Positions 1 through 7,927 of a stretch of 64,000 bases of DNA are shown in pieces. Numbering within the stretch: the stretch's first letter is position 1; each line of letters starts with the position of its first letter. The DNA comes from CAWCUZ01 sp963798795 (GTDB lineage: Bacteria; Acidobacteriota; Vicinamibacteria; Vicinamibacterales; SCN-69-37), in NCBI GenBank assembly GCA_963798795.1, contig CAWCUZ010000007.1, positions 289,618 to 353,617 on the forward strand. Direction: 5' to 3'. The translations under genes were made by a program, and so were the position numbers. Below the pieces are notes generated by a model, which did not search any database, was not told the DNA's origin, and saw only the letters and a list, made by a program, of their open reading frames with translations.

Positions 1-694
1 TCCGTCCCGCCGCGAGCGCCGACGTGAACGCGGGTGACGCCGCCGCCTCCGCTCCACATGCTGCCAGCGGCCGCCCGGCGCCGCGCGCGACGACCGCCGT
101 GCCGGCCAGCAGGCCGCCGCCGCCGACCGGCACGACGAGCGTGTCGATCGCGGGTTCCGCTTCCAGCATTTCCTGCGCGACGGTCGCGGCGCCGGCGATC
201 ACGTCGAGCTGAGCGTACGGCGAGATGTACGGCACGTGGTTTCGCTCGCTCTCGGCGCGGGCCGCTTCTTCCGCGGCCTCGTACGTTGAGGCCTCCACCA
301 GTTCCGCCCCAAGCGCCGCGATGGTTCGTCGCTTCACGGCTGGCGCCGCGGCGGGAACGTGCACGCGCGCCCTCAAGCCGAGCCGCTTCGCGGCCCAGGC
401 AAGCCCGAGGCCGTGATTGCCGGCCGAGGCGGTCACCACCGTCGTCGCGCCGGGCATCGCCTCGCGCAGGCGGGCCGCTGCGTTCAACGCGCCCCGCACC
501 TTGAACGACCCGGTCGGTTGCAGCGTCTCGAGCTTGAGCCACACGTCGGCGCCGGTGATCGTCGAGAGCCACTCCGAGCGGATCAGCGGCGTGCGCACGA
601 TGCGGCCGACGAGGCGGGCGGCGGCGGCATCGACGTCGGCGAGCGACGGACGGCGATCGGGCGCGTCGAAGTCTCGCGCTGGCGGCTCGCTCAT
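1..694 (-). CDS. PLP-dependent threonine/serine dehydratase, 3' end off the window
   Basis: Reading the minus strand from ATG at 694 gives about 231 residues of a fold-type II PLP enzyme. The PLP-lysine motif TGSFKVRGA lies near residue 55, SAGNHG near residue 82 and the glycine-rich phosphate loop VPVGGGGL near residue 165. These mark the threonine/serine ammonia-lyase family, which deaminates threonine (or serine) to 2-oxobutyrate (or pyruvate). The C-terminal part lies outside the window, so I cannot tell a biosynthetic IlvA (with ACT domain) from a short catabolic TdcB/racemase type. The start is supported by a TATCAT -10-like box (complement of 701-706) six nt before the ATG, suggesting a leaderless message. 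It is divergent from the MBL gene on the other strand. Confidence 0.85.
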   Translation of the reverse strand, partial: MSEPPARDFDAPDRRPSLADVDAAAARLVGRIVRTPLIRSEWLSTITGADVWLKLETLQPTGSFKVRGALNAAARLREAMPGATTVVTASAGNHGLGLAWAAKRLGLRARVHVPAAAPAVKRRTIAALGAELVEASTYEAAEEAARAESERNHVPYISPYAQLDVIAGAATVAQEMLEAEPAIDTLVVPVGGGGLLAGTAVVARGAGRPLAACGAEAAASPAFTSALAAGR

Positions 695-700
695 GGCAGA

Positions 701-706
701 ATGATA
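701..706 (-). promoter_or_regulatory. -10 box (TATCAT) six nt before the dehydratase ATG
   Basis: On the minus strand TATCAT is followed by TCTGCC and then the ATG. Transcription would begin at or next to the start codon, giving a leaderless mRNA. No -35 hexamer is obvious. Confidence 0.4.
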
Positions 707-748
707 CGGGCAAACGCCGTCTCTGATTCTCTGGACCGTCCGGTCCCG

Positions 749-1396
749 ATGCGCATCTTCACTTCCGCCGCGCCGCCGTTCTTCAAGAATGGGTATCTGG
801 TTCTGTGCGGACAGACCCGACACGCCGTCCTGATCGATCCGGGCGACGAAGTGGACGATCTGCTCCGAGCCGCCGCCGCCGAGCAGGCTGACGTGGTGGC
901 GATCCTGCTGACGCACGCACACCTCGACCACGTGACGGGCGTGGGGCGCGCAAAAGCTGCGCTCGGTGCGCCGATCTGGCTGCATCCCGAGGACCTGTTT
1001 CTGTACGAGGGCGCCGTCGATCAGGGTCGGATGTTCGGGATCACCGTGGAGCCGCCGCCGCAGGTGGATCGGTTCTACGGATCCGGTGAGCGGATCCACT
1101 TCGGCTCGTGCGTCGTCGACGTGCTGCACACGCCGGGGCATTGTCCTGGGGGCGTGTGCCTGGCGATCGGACCGGAGGACTCGACGGGGCGAGAGCTGTT
1201 CGTCGGGGACACGTTGTTTGCCGGGTCGATCGGCCGCACCGACCTGCCGGGCGGCGATTACGACGTGTTGATGCGATCGATCCGCGACGTTCTGCTTCGG
1301 TTTCCCGATGAGACGACGGTCCGTTCCGGCCACGGCCCCGACACGACGATCGGCGCGGAGCGGGCGTCCAATCCGTTCCTCACCGGCGCGATCTGA
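749..1396 (+). CDS. MBL-fold metallohydrolase, glyoxalase II-like
   Basis: This is a 215-residue zinc hydrolase of the metallo-beta-lactamase superfamily. The metal-binding signature THAHLDH sits near residue 57, a later metal His in TPGHCPGG near 130, the bridging Asp in GDTLFAGSIGRTDLPGG near 158 and the terminal metal His in SGHGPDT near 198. The GRTDLPGG motif is typical of the YcbL/hydroxyacylglutathione hydrolase-like branch, so hydrolysis of a thioester such as a glutathione adduct is likely but not shown. I chose ATG 749 because the protein then begins like the family (MRIFTSAAPPF). An in-frame ATG at 701 would add 16 residues. Confidence 0.85.
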   Translation: MRIFTSAAPPFFKNGYLVLCGQTRHAVLIDPGDEVDDLLRAAAAEQADVVAILLTHAHLDHVTGVGRAKAALGAPIWLHPEDLFLYEGAVDQGRMFGITVEPPPQVDRFYGSGERIHFGSCVVDVLHTPGHCPGGVCLAIGPEDSTGRELFVGDTLFAGSIGRTDLPGGDYDVLMRSIRDVLLRFPDETTVRSGHGPDTTIGAERASNPFLTGAI

Positions 1397-1459
1397 GGGT
1401 GTTCGGCACGGCGATGCCCGTGCGCACGGAAACCGTGAGCCGACCCGAAGTCGTCGCCC

Positions 1460-1747
1460 TCAGTCTTCCGAGACGACGAACTCCACCCGGCCGACTGTCA
1501 CGCGGTCGCCCGACTTGAGCGCGACGCGCTGGACGGTCCGGCCGTTCACCTGCGTGCCGTTGGTCGAGCCGAGGTCCTCGACCGTGAGCTGATTGGCCGC
1601 GTCCGTCGTCAGGCGGCAATGCACGCGGGACACGAGCGCGGCTTCGACGATGAAATCGGCGCGCGTCGTCCGGCCGAGCGTCTTGACCGTACCGGCCGGG
1701 AGCCGAAGGGTTAGCGGTGTGTCACCGCCGGATGTCAGGATCCACAT
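1460..1747 (-). CDS. Small stand-alone FHA-domain protein
   Basis: The 95-residue product is essentially one forkhead-associated domain, which binds phosphothreonine peptides. The hallmarks are visible: LGR near residue 25, SRVHC near 40, DLGSTNGTQVNG near 58 and a closing GRVEFVV strand. No other domain is attached, so it probably serves as a phospho-dependent adaptor, perhaps for a Ser/Thr kinase such as the one at 23.4 kb; that link is inference. Its ATG directly abuts the 54-bp arm of a palindromic repeat, and no Shine-Dalgarno is visible. The upstream alpha/beta hydrolase, on the same strand, reads through the palindrome and overlaps this gene by 13 nt. Confidence 0.8.
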   Translation of the reverse strand: MWILTSGGDTPLTLRLPAGTVKTLGRTTRADFIVEAALVSRVHCRLTTDAANQLTVEDLGSTNGTQVNGRTVQRVALKSGDRVTVGRVEFVVSED

Positions 1748-3606
1748 GAGGGGGACGGGAGTTTTTTCCACAGAAACGGCCTCTGCGGTGCCAGAGGTCG
1801 GGCGAGTGGCGGCCTTCGGCCCGGCCGGAATCCGACCTCTGGCACCGCAGAGGCCGTTTCTGTGGAAAAAACTCCCGTCCCCCTCAACCAGTCCACGAGC
1901 GCCGACAGGACCGCCGGCGAGACGGCCTTCGCCGGAGCGGACTCGCCCGGACCTCCGGCGGCCGCGACGAGCTGGTGGTTCACTCCCGGCACGATGACCT
2001 TGCGCGTGTCGCCGGCCCCGGCCTTCCTGCGAGACTGACCGGCCTGTTCGAGCCGGTCGGCCGCATCGGCGAACACCTCCGTATCCTCCGCGCCCTGCAG
2101 GACGAGCAGTGGGCGATTCAGCCGCCCGATCGCTTTCGCCGGATCGAACGCCAGCCAGCTCCGGAACCAGGGCGTGTCCGCCTGCCGGCGCAGGTCGCGC
2201 GGAATCGCGTCCCATCCCTTGCCCGACAACGTGGCGTCGATGATGCGCCGTTCCATCTCGACCTTGGCTTGGCGGTCGGCCTCGGTCGCGCCGGACTGAT
2301 CGAGCAGGCTGGCCTGCTGCCGCAACACGAAGTCGCGCCCGCTCTCGCCCGGCACTCCGACCAGCCCGACGGCCTGGATATGCGAGTCCTTGTCGGCAGC
2401 CCGCAGAGCCACCGCGCCGCCCTCGCCGTAGCCGATGACGACGATGTGGTCTCCGTCCACATCCTTCCGATCGCGCAGCCATTCCACCGCGCGCTGCACG
2501 TCCTCGGCATAGTCGTCCAGCGAAGCGCCTTCCGCGCGGCCACCGCTCTGGCCCACGCCGCGCTTGTCGTACCGCAACACGAATACGCCCGCTTTGGCGA
2601 GCCCGCCCGCGATCTGGCCGAACACCGGCACGTCGCCGTGCGTCTCGTCCCGTCCTTCGGGCCCCGCCCCGCTCACGAGCACCGCGGCCGGCGTCGGTCG
2701 GGCGGCGTCGCCTTCCGGTTTGGTGATCGTGCCGGCCAGATTGAACCCGAGACCGGACCGGAAGAACACATCCTCGTCCCCCGGGTTGCGCACGTCGACT
2801 TCGCGCGCCATCGTCGACGAGAGATCCTCGCGCACCACCGACAGGGCGGCCGCCGGGAACGTGAGCTGCGCCAGCCGGTGCCGATCGTCGATCGAAATGG
2901 CGACGCTCATCGCGCCGGCGGGACCGCCGACCGTCAGGTCGTATTCGGTGAGCTGGACGGAGCCGCCCGGCATGGCGATCTCGCGCGGATTCACGGTCTC
3001 GACCGTTGCCGTCGTTTCGCCCTGCGGCGGCACGTAGAGCGGCAGCCGCGTCCCCGGCGTCGCACCGGCCACGCGCGCGGCCAGCGCCTCGTAAGCGCCA
3101 TAGAAATTCGTGGGTACGACAACGGCTCGCGGCGAGATGTCGTGCTTGACCACGCCGCGCGAGCCGCCCTGCATCAGTTCGTTCACGGCCGTCGTGAGGC
3201 CGAACGAGGTTGACAGCGTGATCAGCTTGCCCTGGAGCAGTCCTTCGATCTCCAGCCGAATCGGCTGCCAGTCCGAGGCGTACCGCATGTCGAAGGTGGA
3301 GGTGACCAGCTCCACCGGCGCCGCCTGCGATCCGGAGGCCGCAATGGACCAGCCTTCGGCCGTTCGAGTCAGCGTCACCACCTCGGATCCGACCGTCACG
3401 CCGCGATAGATGATGTTGAAGGTGGAGGTGTCGCTCATTCCGGCTGCCTGGCCCGCCCCGGCCGCGAATGCCGCAGCGGGCGCAGCCCAGATTGCCGCGG
3501 CAACGGCTGCCGCCAGCGCGGCGCGCTCCGCACGAGCGAGCCCTGCCAATCCGACATGGGCGACCCCGGCCCGTGTCATGCGACCGAGCCGGCTAAGATG
3601 GCTCAT
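1735..3606 (-). CDS. Secreted alpha/beta hydrolase with the serine nucleophile replaced by glycine
   Basis: The product has 623 residues. ATG 3606 is preceded by a good GGGAGGACACC ribosome site. An N-terminal hydrophobic signal segment (residues ~25-50) is followed by a ~220-residue beta-rich domain and then an alpha/beta hydrolase domain with VSGAGPEGRDE, YDKRGVGQSGG and an acid/base pair in LQGAEDTEVF and VNHQL. The nucleophile elbow reads GYGEGG where relatives have G-x-S-x-G, so the catalytic Ser appears to be lost; hydrolysis is therefore doubtful. The C-terminus after DWLR is encoded by the palindromic repeat and is probably not native. It is divergent from ygfZ, the two ATGs overlapping. 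Confidence 0.75.
   Translation of the reverse strand: MSHLSRLGRMTRAGVAHVGLAGLARAERAALAAAVAAAIWAAPAAAFAAGAGQAAGMSDTSTFNIIYRGVTVGSEVVTLTRTAEGWSIAASGSQAAPVELVTSTFDMRYASDWQPIRLEIEGLLQGKLITLSTSFGLTTAVNELMQGGSRGVVKHDISPRAVVVPTNFYGAYEALAARVAGATPGTRLPLYVPPQGETTATVETVNPREIAMPGGSVQLTEYDLTVGGPAGAMSVAISIDDRHRLAQLTFPAAALSVVREDLSSTMAREVDVRNPGDEDVFFRSGLGFNLAGTITKPEGDAARPTPAAVLVSGAGPEGRDETHGDVPVFGQIAGGLAKAGVFVLRYDKRGVGQSGGRAEGASLDDYAEDVQRAVEWLRDRKDVDGDHIVVIGYGEGGAVALRAADKDSHIQAVGLVGVPGESGRDFVLRQQASLLDQSGATEADRQAKVEMERRIIDATLSGKGWDAIPRDLRRQADTPWFRSWLAFDPAKAIGRLNRPLLVLQGAEDTEVFADAADRLEQAGQSRRKAGAGDTRKVIVPGVNHQLVAAAGGPGESAPAKAVSPAVLSALVDWLRGTGVFSTETASAVPEVGFRPGRRPPLARPLAPQRPFLWKKLPSPSCGS
1748..1885. repeat. Perfect 54-bp inverted repeat (palindromic element, copy 1)
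   Basis: Positions 1748-1801 are the exact reverse complement of 1832-1885, separated by a 30-bp spacer. Each arm contains the core TTTTTTCCACAGAAACGG. A second, diverged copy lies at 17756-17873. The left arm touches the start codon of the FHA gene. The right arm runs into the hydrolase coding sequence and, with the rest of the element, supplies its last ~45 residues. No transposase is present in the window. It resembles a non-autonomous REP/MITE-type element. Confidence 0.85.
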
Positions 3607-4609
3607 GGTGTCCTCCCAGCATAACCTGCCGTCTCGGGCCGCCTTCGAGCCGTCGGGCGAGCCGACGTGGTGGTTCGACCGGCGGACGCGCGGCCGGCTG
3701 CGCTTCGATGGACGCGATGCTGCGTCGTTTCTGCACGCGCTCGTCACCAACGACGTGACCGGCCTCGGACCTGGACAGGGCATCTACGCGGCATACCTCA
3801 CGCCGCAAGGGCGGATGATCGCCGATCTGCGCATCTACCGGTTCGACGACCACCTGCTGGCCGATGTCCCGGAAGGCACCGCGCACGACCTTGCCGAGCG
3901 ATTCGACGGGCTCGTCTTCTCGGAGGACGTTCGCGTGACTGACGTCTCCAGCGCCGTTTCTCAGCTCGCCGTCATCGGTCATGACGCTGTGTCTGTCCTC
4001 GCCGCTGTGACGGACCTGGCGCCGGAGATCCTTGCCTCGCTGCCGGTCGGCGCGCACGTCCAGGCCGGGTCCGTCGTCGTGGCCAGGATCGATGATGCCG
4101 ACCGGTCCGGCTTCGACCTGTTCGTTCCTGCCGCAGAGTTCGACGCCGTGAGCGGCCGGCTGGCCGCTGCCGGGGCGAGGCAGGGATCGGCTGCGCTCTG
4201 GGATGCGCTGCGCATCGATGCCGGTCGGCCCGCGTTCGGCATCGACATGACGACCGAGACGATTCCGCTCGAGGCGGGACTGCTCGACCGTGCGATCAGC
4301 ACCACGAAGGGCTGCTACGTCGGCCAGGAGGTCATCATCCGCGTGCTTCACCGGGGCGGAGGGCGGGTCGCGAAGCGACTCGCCCGGCTCGACCTCGATG
4401 CACCGGCGGCCGGACAGCCTGCGCCGGGCGACCCGATCCTTGTCGACGGCGGCGAGGTCGGTCGGCTCACGAGCGTGGCCAGGTCGCCTCGCGACGGCCG
4501 CCTCATCGCTCTCGGCTATGTGCAGCGCGACGTGGCCGAGCCCGGCCGGATGGTGACGGTCCGCTCCGCCGACGCCGAAACCGGCGGACGCATCGTCCGG
4601 ATCGGATAA
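3605..4609 (+). CDS. ygfZ: YgfZ/GcvT-like folate-binding protein
   Basis: The 334-residue protein belongs to the tetrahydrofolate-binding GcvT-fold family used in iron-sulfur cluster enzyme maturation or repair. The family signature KGCYVGQEVIIRV is at about residues 235-247, preceded by the ETIPLEAGLLD segment typical of this group. The N-terminal FLHALVTNDV block also matches. The start at 3605 overlaps the divergent hydrolase ATG and has no clear ribosome site, so a slightly later start is possible. It may be co-transcribed with the following copper-binding-like gene, although that gene also has its own -10-like box. Confidence 0.85.
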   Translation: MVSSQHNLPSRAAFEPSGEPTWWFDRRTRGRLRFDGRDAASFLHALVTNDVTGLGPGQGIYAAYLTPQGRMIADLRIYRFDDHLLADVPEGTAHDLAERFDGLVFSEDVRVTDVSSAVSQLAVIGHDAVSVLAAVTDLAPEILASLPVGAHVQAGSVVVARIDDADRSGFDLFVPAAEFDAVSGRLAAAGARQGSAALWDALRIDAGRPAFGIDMTTETIPLEAGLLDRAISTTKGCYVGQEVIIRVLHRGGGRVAKRLARLDLDAPAAGQPAPGDPILVDGGEVGRLTSVARSPRDGRLIALGYVQRDVAEPGRMVTVRSADAETGGRIVRIG

Positions 4610-4618
4610 TCTCGCCTC

Positions 4619-5305
4619 ATGCGGACGCCGAGGTTGCTGTTCTTGACGGCGTGCGGCGCCATCGTCCTCAACCTGCTGGGCGCTGCCGATGTGCATGCGC
4701 GTGCTGGCGGCAGCATCGTGGGTGTCGTCATGACGTCGGCGAAGCCGCCGCGGCCGCTGCGGGTGACGGTCGACCCTGCCGTCTGCGGATCGACGCTGCC
4801 TGACGAATCGATCGTCGTGGACGATGAAGGGCACCTGGCGAACGCCGTCGTCACGCTGTCGGGCGTTCCGGGTTCCGCGCCAGCCGAGGCGGCGGTCGCG
4901 AATCAGTCCTGTCGGTTCGTGCCGCGGGTCGCCTTGCTCCGCCCCGGCGGCTCCGTTCACGTCGTGAGCCACGACGACGTCCTGCACACGACGCGCGCGG
5001 CTGCTGCGAGCGGTCGGGTGCTCTTCAACGTCGGACTGCCTGTGCCGAACCTGACCCTGTCGAAGTCCATCGACGAGGCCGGCGTGGTCAGTCTCTCGTG
5101 CAACACCCATACCTGGATGCGCGGGTTCTTGTTCGTCACGGACGAACGGTCCGCGATCACCGGAGCCGACGGCATGTTCCGTCTGGACGATGTGCCGGTC
5201 GGCACGTACGAACTGCGCTTGTGGCACGAAGCCCTGCATAGTCCGCCGGCGCGGATCATCGTCCAGGACGGCCAGACCGCTCACGCCCAATTCGAAGCCC
5301 GCTAG
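4619..5305 (+). CDS. Secreted cupredoxin-like protein with a carboxypeptidase-regulatory-like C-terminal domain
   Basis: The 228-residue protein starts with a signal peptide (cleavage probably after VHARA, residue ~30). A first beta-sandwich carries candidate copper ligands: HDDVLHT near residue 120 and SCNTHTWM near residue 160, i.e. His, Cys, His and Met in cupredoxin order. The last ~55 residues (DGMFRLDDVPVGTYELRLWHE) form a carboxypeptidase-regulatory-like/plug fold. Similar proteins are annotated methylamine-utilisation or plastocyanin-like. Periplasmic electron transfer or copper binding is inferred from ligands only. GATAAT (4604-4609) lies 9 nt before the ATG and contains the ygfZ stop codon. 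Confidence 0.65.
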   Translation: MRTPRLLFLTACGAIVLNLLGAADVHARAGGSIVGVVMTSAKPPRPLRVTVDPAVCGSTLPDESIVVDDEGHLANAVVTLSGVPGSAPAEAAVANQSCRFVPRVALLRPGGSVHVVSHDDVLHTTRAAAASGRVLFNVGLPVPNLTLSKSIDEAGVVSLSCNTHTWMRGFLFVTDERSAITGADGMFRLDDVPVGTYELRLWHEALHSPPARIIVQDGQTAHAQFEAR

Positions 5306-5700
5306 GGGGTCTGACCCCGGTCTGACCCCAGCAGGTCGATGAGGGCGGCGTCCGCTTCGGGCATCGGCACCCTTCGCAGCTCTGTGGGCGCAACCCACCG
5401 AATCTCCTGACCGAGCAGTGGCTGCGGTTCGCCCATCGTCTCGCATCGGTAGAAGTGCAGCCTGACAGTCCGATCGGGATAGGCGTGTTCGACGACCAGA
5501 ATCTCGGGGCCCACGCCGACCGGGAGGCCGAGCTCCTCCTGCAACTCGCGTGCGAGGCACGTCGCCAAGGTCTCGCCCGGCTCGCATTTGCCACCGGGAA
5601 ATTCCCAGACACCCTCGAGGTGCGTTCCCTTCAGGCGGCGCGTCAGCAGGAATCGTCCGTCCCGTTCGATGACTGCGGCGGCAACTGTGACGAGCCCCAT
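5302..5700 (-). CDS. mutT: NUDIX hydrolase, MutT-like (8-oxo-dGTP diphosphatase type)
   Basis: The 132-residue protein carries a complete Nudix box, GX5EX7REUXEEXGU, read here as GGKCEPGETLATCLARELQ followed by EELGL, at about residues 37-60. RRLKGTHLEGVWEFPGGK is typical of MutT/8-oxo-dGTPase. It starts 4 nt after the mutY stop on the same strand, so the two are very likely co-transcribed. The neighbouring MutY lacks the usual C-terminal NUDIX-like domain, so this pair separates functions often fused. The last residues (SDRGQTP) are encoded by a copy of the 11-bp TCTGACCCCGG repeat, so the native C-terminus may have been altered. Confidence 0.85.
   Translation of the reverse strand: MGLVTVAAAVIERDGRFLLTRRLKGTHLEGVWEFPGGKCEPGETLATCLARELQEELGLPVGVGPEILVVEHAYPDRTVRLHFYRCETMGEPQPLLGQEIRWVAPTELRRVPMPEADAALIDLLGSDRGQTP
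5306..5330. repeat. GGGGTCTGACCCC palindrome with 11-bp repeat units
   Basis: GGGGTCTGACCCC is followed by a second CTGACCCC unit, the same 11-bp motif (CTGACCCCGGT) that is repeated seven times at 23218-23294. It lies at the meeting point of two convergent genes and could form a small hairpin. Confidence 0.6.
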
Positions 5701-5704
5701 GCCG

Positions 5705-6379
5705 TCAACCCGCCAGCCGGGCCCGGCTGCGGCAGTGCAGACCCAGCGGACACCCCGGGCAGCCCGGCCGGCGCGCCGAGCAGCGCGTCGCGCCAAAATC
5801 CATCAGGGCCTGGTTGAAGTCGAAGACGTGGCGATGCGGCAGCACCGCCCGGGAGATCGCCCAGAGATGCCGCTTCGTTGCCGGCGCCTTCGGCGACCCC
5901 TTGCCGACGAACACGCGGAACAGCACCCGCGCGACGTTCGTGTCGAGAATCGCGGCACGGTGCCCGAACGCGAAGCTCCGCACCGCTCCGGCCGTGTACT
6001 CGCCGATGCCCTTGAACGACCGCAGCGTCGACTCGTCCTCGGGAAGCCGCCCGCCGAAGCGTCCGACCGCCTCGCGCGCAATCGCGTGGAGCCGCCTCGG
6101 CCGGATGTTGTAGCCCAGCGGATACCAGACGCGGACGACCTCGGTTTCGTCCGACGCAGCGAGCGCCTCGAACGTCGGATAGCGCTCGAGCCACTCCTGG
6201 TACTTCGGCAGCACCCGATCCACCTGCGTCTGCTGGAGCATGATCTCCGACACGAGAATCCGGTACGGGTCGTGCGTCGACCGCCACGGGAGGTCGCGCC
6301 CATGCCGCCGGTACCACGAGAGCAGGCGGCGGCGGAACCACTGCCGCGCGGCCGGCGCCGGAATGGGAAGCGATTTCAC
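5705..6379 (-). CDS. mutY: A/G-specific adenine glycosylase, short form
   Basis: The 224-residue product is the catalytic half of MutY, which removes adenine mispaired with 8-oxoguanine. Visible features are the MLQQTQV motif near residue 47, the helix-hairpin-helix FKGIGEYTAGAV near 121, the catalytic Asp in ILDTNVARVL near 143 and the iron-sulfur cysteines C-x6-C-x2-C-x5-C (CSARRPGCPGCPLGLHC) near 199-215. The C-terminal NUDIX-like recognition domain of long MutY proteins is absent; a separate MutT follows 4 nt downstream. It is divergent from the cobalamin adenosyltransferase gene. Confidence 0.9.
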   Translation of the reverse strand: MKSLPIPAPAARQWFRRRLLSWYRRHGRDLPWRSTHDPYRILVSEIMLQQTQVDRVLPKYQEWLERYPTFEALAASDETEVVRVWYPLGYNIRPRRLHAIAREAVGRFGGRLPEDESTLRSFKGIGEYTAGAVRSFAFGHRAAILDTNVARVLFRVFVGKGSPKAPATKRHLWAISRAVLPHRHVFDFNQALMDFGATRCSARRPGCPGCPLGLHCRSRARLAG

Positions 6380-6386
6380 GCGAGCG

Positions 6387-6392
6387 TATAGT
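6387..6392 (+). promoter_or_regulatory. Putative -10 box (TATAGT) before the adenosyltransferase operon
   Basis: TATAGT lies in the 36-bp divergent spacer between mutY and the adenosyltransferase gene, 23 nt before the ATG. No convincing -35 is seen. Confidence 0.35.
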
Positions 6393-6415
6393 AAGGGATC
6401 GGCGCGGGCCGGCTG

Positions 6416-6994
6416 ATGTCCCTCTATACCAAGACTGGTGATTCAGGCGAGACGGCGCTCTTCGACGGGACCCGGGTCGCCAAATCCGACGCGCGGGTGG
6501 AGGCGTACGGAGACGTCGACGAGCTGAATGCCTGGCTCGGTCTGCTGCGTGCGACCCTGGCCGACGCCGCGATCGGCGACGTCCTCCTGCAGATCCAGCG
6601 CGACCTCCATGCCCTCGGCGCGCTGCTGGCCGACCCGCGTCACCGGATCGCCGCCCGGGTCGAGAAGGCGCAGCTCGCTCAGATGGACGTCGCGCGCCTC
6701 GAGCGGTGGATCGACGAGCTCGATGGGGCCCTGCCGCCGCTCGGGCGCTTCATCCTGTCCGGGGGCTCGGAGCCGGGCGCCGTCGCCCACGTGGCCCGGA
6801 CGGTGTGCCGCCGGGCCGAGCGCCGCATCGTCGCCGTGGGTCCGTCGCCGCCGGGCGCGGCTCGCGGCGATGCGTTCGTCGACACCGGCGTCGATCCGCG
6901 AGTCGTCGTCTACATGAACCGTCTGTCGGACCTCTTGTTCGTCATCGCCCGCACCATCAACCATCGCGCCGGTCAACCGGAAACCGAGTGGTAG
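6416..6994 (+). CDS. pduO: PduO-type ATP:cob(I)alamin adenosyltransferase
   Basis: The 192-residue enzyme makes adenosylcobalamin from cob(I)alamin and ATP. The N-terminal ATP-binding loop YTKTGDSGETALFDG and the VEAYGDVDELNAWLG segment are diagnostic. The later region containing FILSGGS and CRRAERR matches the second nucleotide-binding block. It is the first gene of an overlapping operon: its TAG stop at 6992 overlaps the GTG start of hpnC at 6988. Why B12 activation is coupled to squalene synthesis is not clear; hopanoid modification by radical-SAM B12 enzymes is one possible link (inference). Confidence 0.92.
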   Translation: MSLYTKTGDSGETALFDGTRVAKSDARVEAYGDVDELNAWLGLLRATLADAAIGDVLLQIQRDLHALGALLADPRHRIAARVEKAQLAQMDVARLERWIDELDGALPPLGRFILSGGSEPGAVAHVARTVCRRAERRIVAVGPSPPGAARGDAFVDTGVDPRVVVYMNRLSDLLFVIARTINHRAGQPETEW

Positions 6995-7927
6995 CCGAGT
7001 CCGCCTACGCCGCGTGCCTGCGGCTGGCGCGCGAACACTACGAGAACTTTCCGGTCGCGTCCCGGCTGCTGCCCAGGCCGATGCGCCCGCACATCGCCGC
7101 CATCTACGCGTTTGCCCGTACGGCCGACGACTTCGCGGACGAGGGAATCTCTGCCCGTCGGCGAACGGCTGGCGCGGCTGGGCGACTGGCAACGCCGTCT
7201 CTACACGGCCGCCGGCGCGGCCGGGAACGCGCGGCCAGGAGCGCCTGCCCCCGCGGCTGCGGCCGCAGCCGCCGGGCCGGGCGGCGCCGGCGCGCCTGCG
7301 CCCAATCCCTCCGCCGATGCCGTGTTCGCCGCGCTCGCCGAGACCATCCGAACCTGCCGCCTCGAGACGTCGCTGTTCGACGACCTGCTCAGTGCGTTCC
7401 GTCAGGATGTCCTCGTCTCCCGCTACGAGACGTGGGACGATGTGCTCGACTACTGCCGGCGCTCGGCCGACCCCGTGGGCCGGCTCGTGCTGCGCGTCGG
7501 CGGGTACCGGGATCCCGATCTCGACGTGCTCTCGGATCGCGTCTGCACGGCGCTGCAACTCACCAATTTCTGGCAGGACCTGGCGCGCGACTGGGATCGG
7601 GGCAGGCTGTACGTCCCGCTCGAGGTGGTCCGCGGCGCCGGGGCGGACCTGTCCGATCTCGACTGCGGCCGGATCGGGCCCGCCTGGCACGCGGCGCTCG
7701 CCCAGTGTGCGGCGCGGACGCGTGCGCTGTTTTTTGGGGGCCGGTCGATCGCAGACGCCGTGCGCGGCCGCCTCCGCTGGGAACTGCGCGCGACATGGGC
7801 CGGCGGGATGCGTATTCTGGACAGGCTCGAGGCGCGCGGGTTCGACGCCTTCACGGCCAGGCCCACCCTCGGCCTGGCCGACGGCCCCGCCGTCGTCTGG
7901 CAGCTGCTGCGGTGGAAGCGTCCGTGA
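6988..7927 (+). CDS. hpnC: Squalene synthase HpnC, with one frameshift
   Basis: HpnC, HpnD and HpnE together convert farnesyl diphosphate to squalene for hopanoids. The N-terminus starts at GTG 6988 (VVAESAYAACL) and runs to ARTADDFADEG, the first Asp-rich motif. Near 7141-7150 the frame must shift by one base; the protein then continues ESLPVGERLARL... to the end, including the second motif LTNFWQDLARDWDRGR. An Ala/Pro-rich insert of ~35 residues follows the shift. One extra base in GAGGGAATCTC would explain it, so either a sequence error or a recent mutation. It overlaps pduO and hpnD. Confidence 0.85.

Noticed and set aside
1975..3213. 412-codon open frame on the plus strand
   Set aside because: It is antisense to the alpha/beta hydrolase, which has a ribosome site, signal peptide and family motifs; the plus frame is Arg/His-rich with no resemblance to any family.
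3593..5587. 664-codon open frame on the minus strand
   Set aside because: Shadow of ygfZ and the cupredoxin-like gene; high-GC DNA keeps antisense frames open. Composition is Arg/Gly-rich and there are no motifs.
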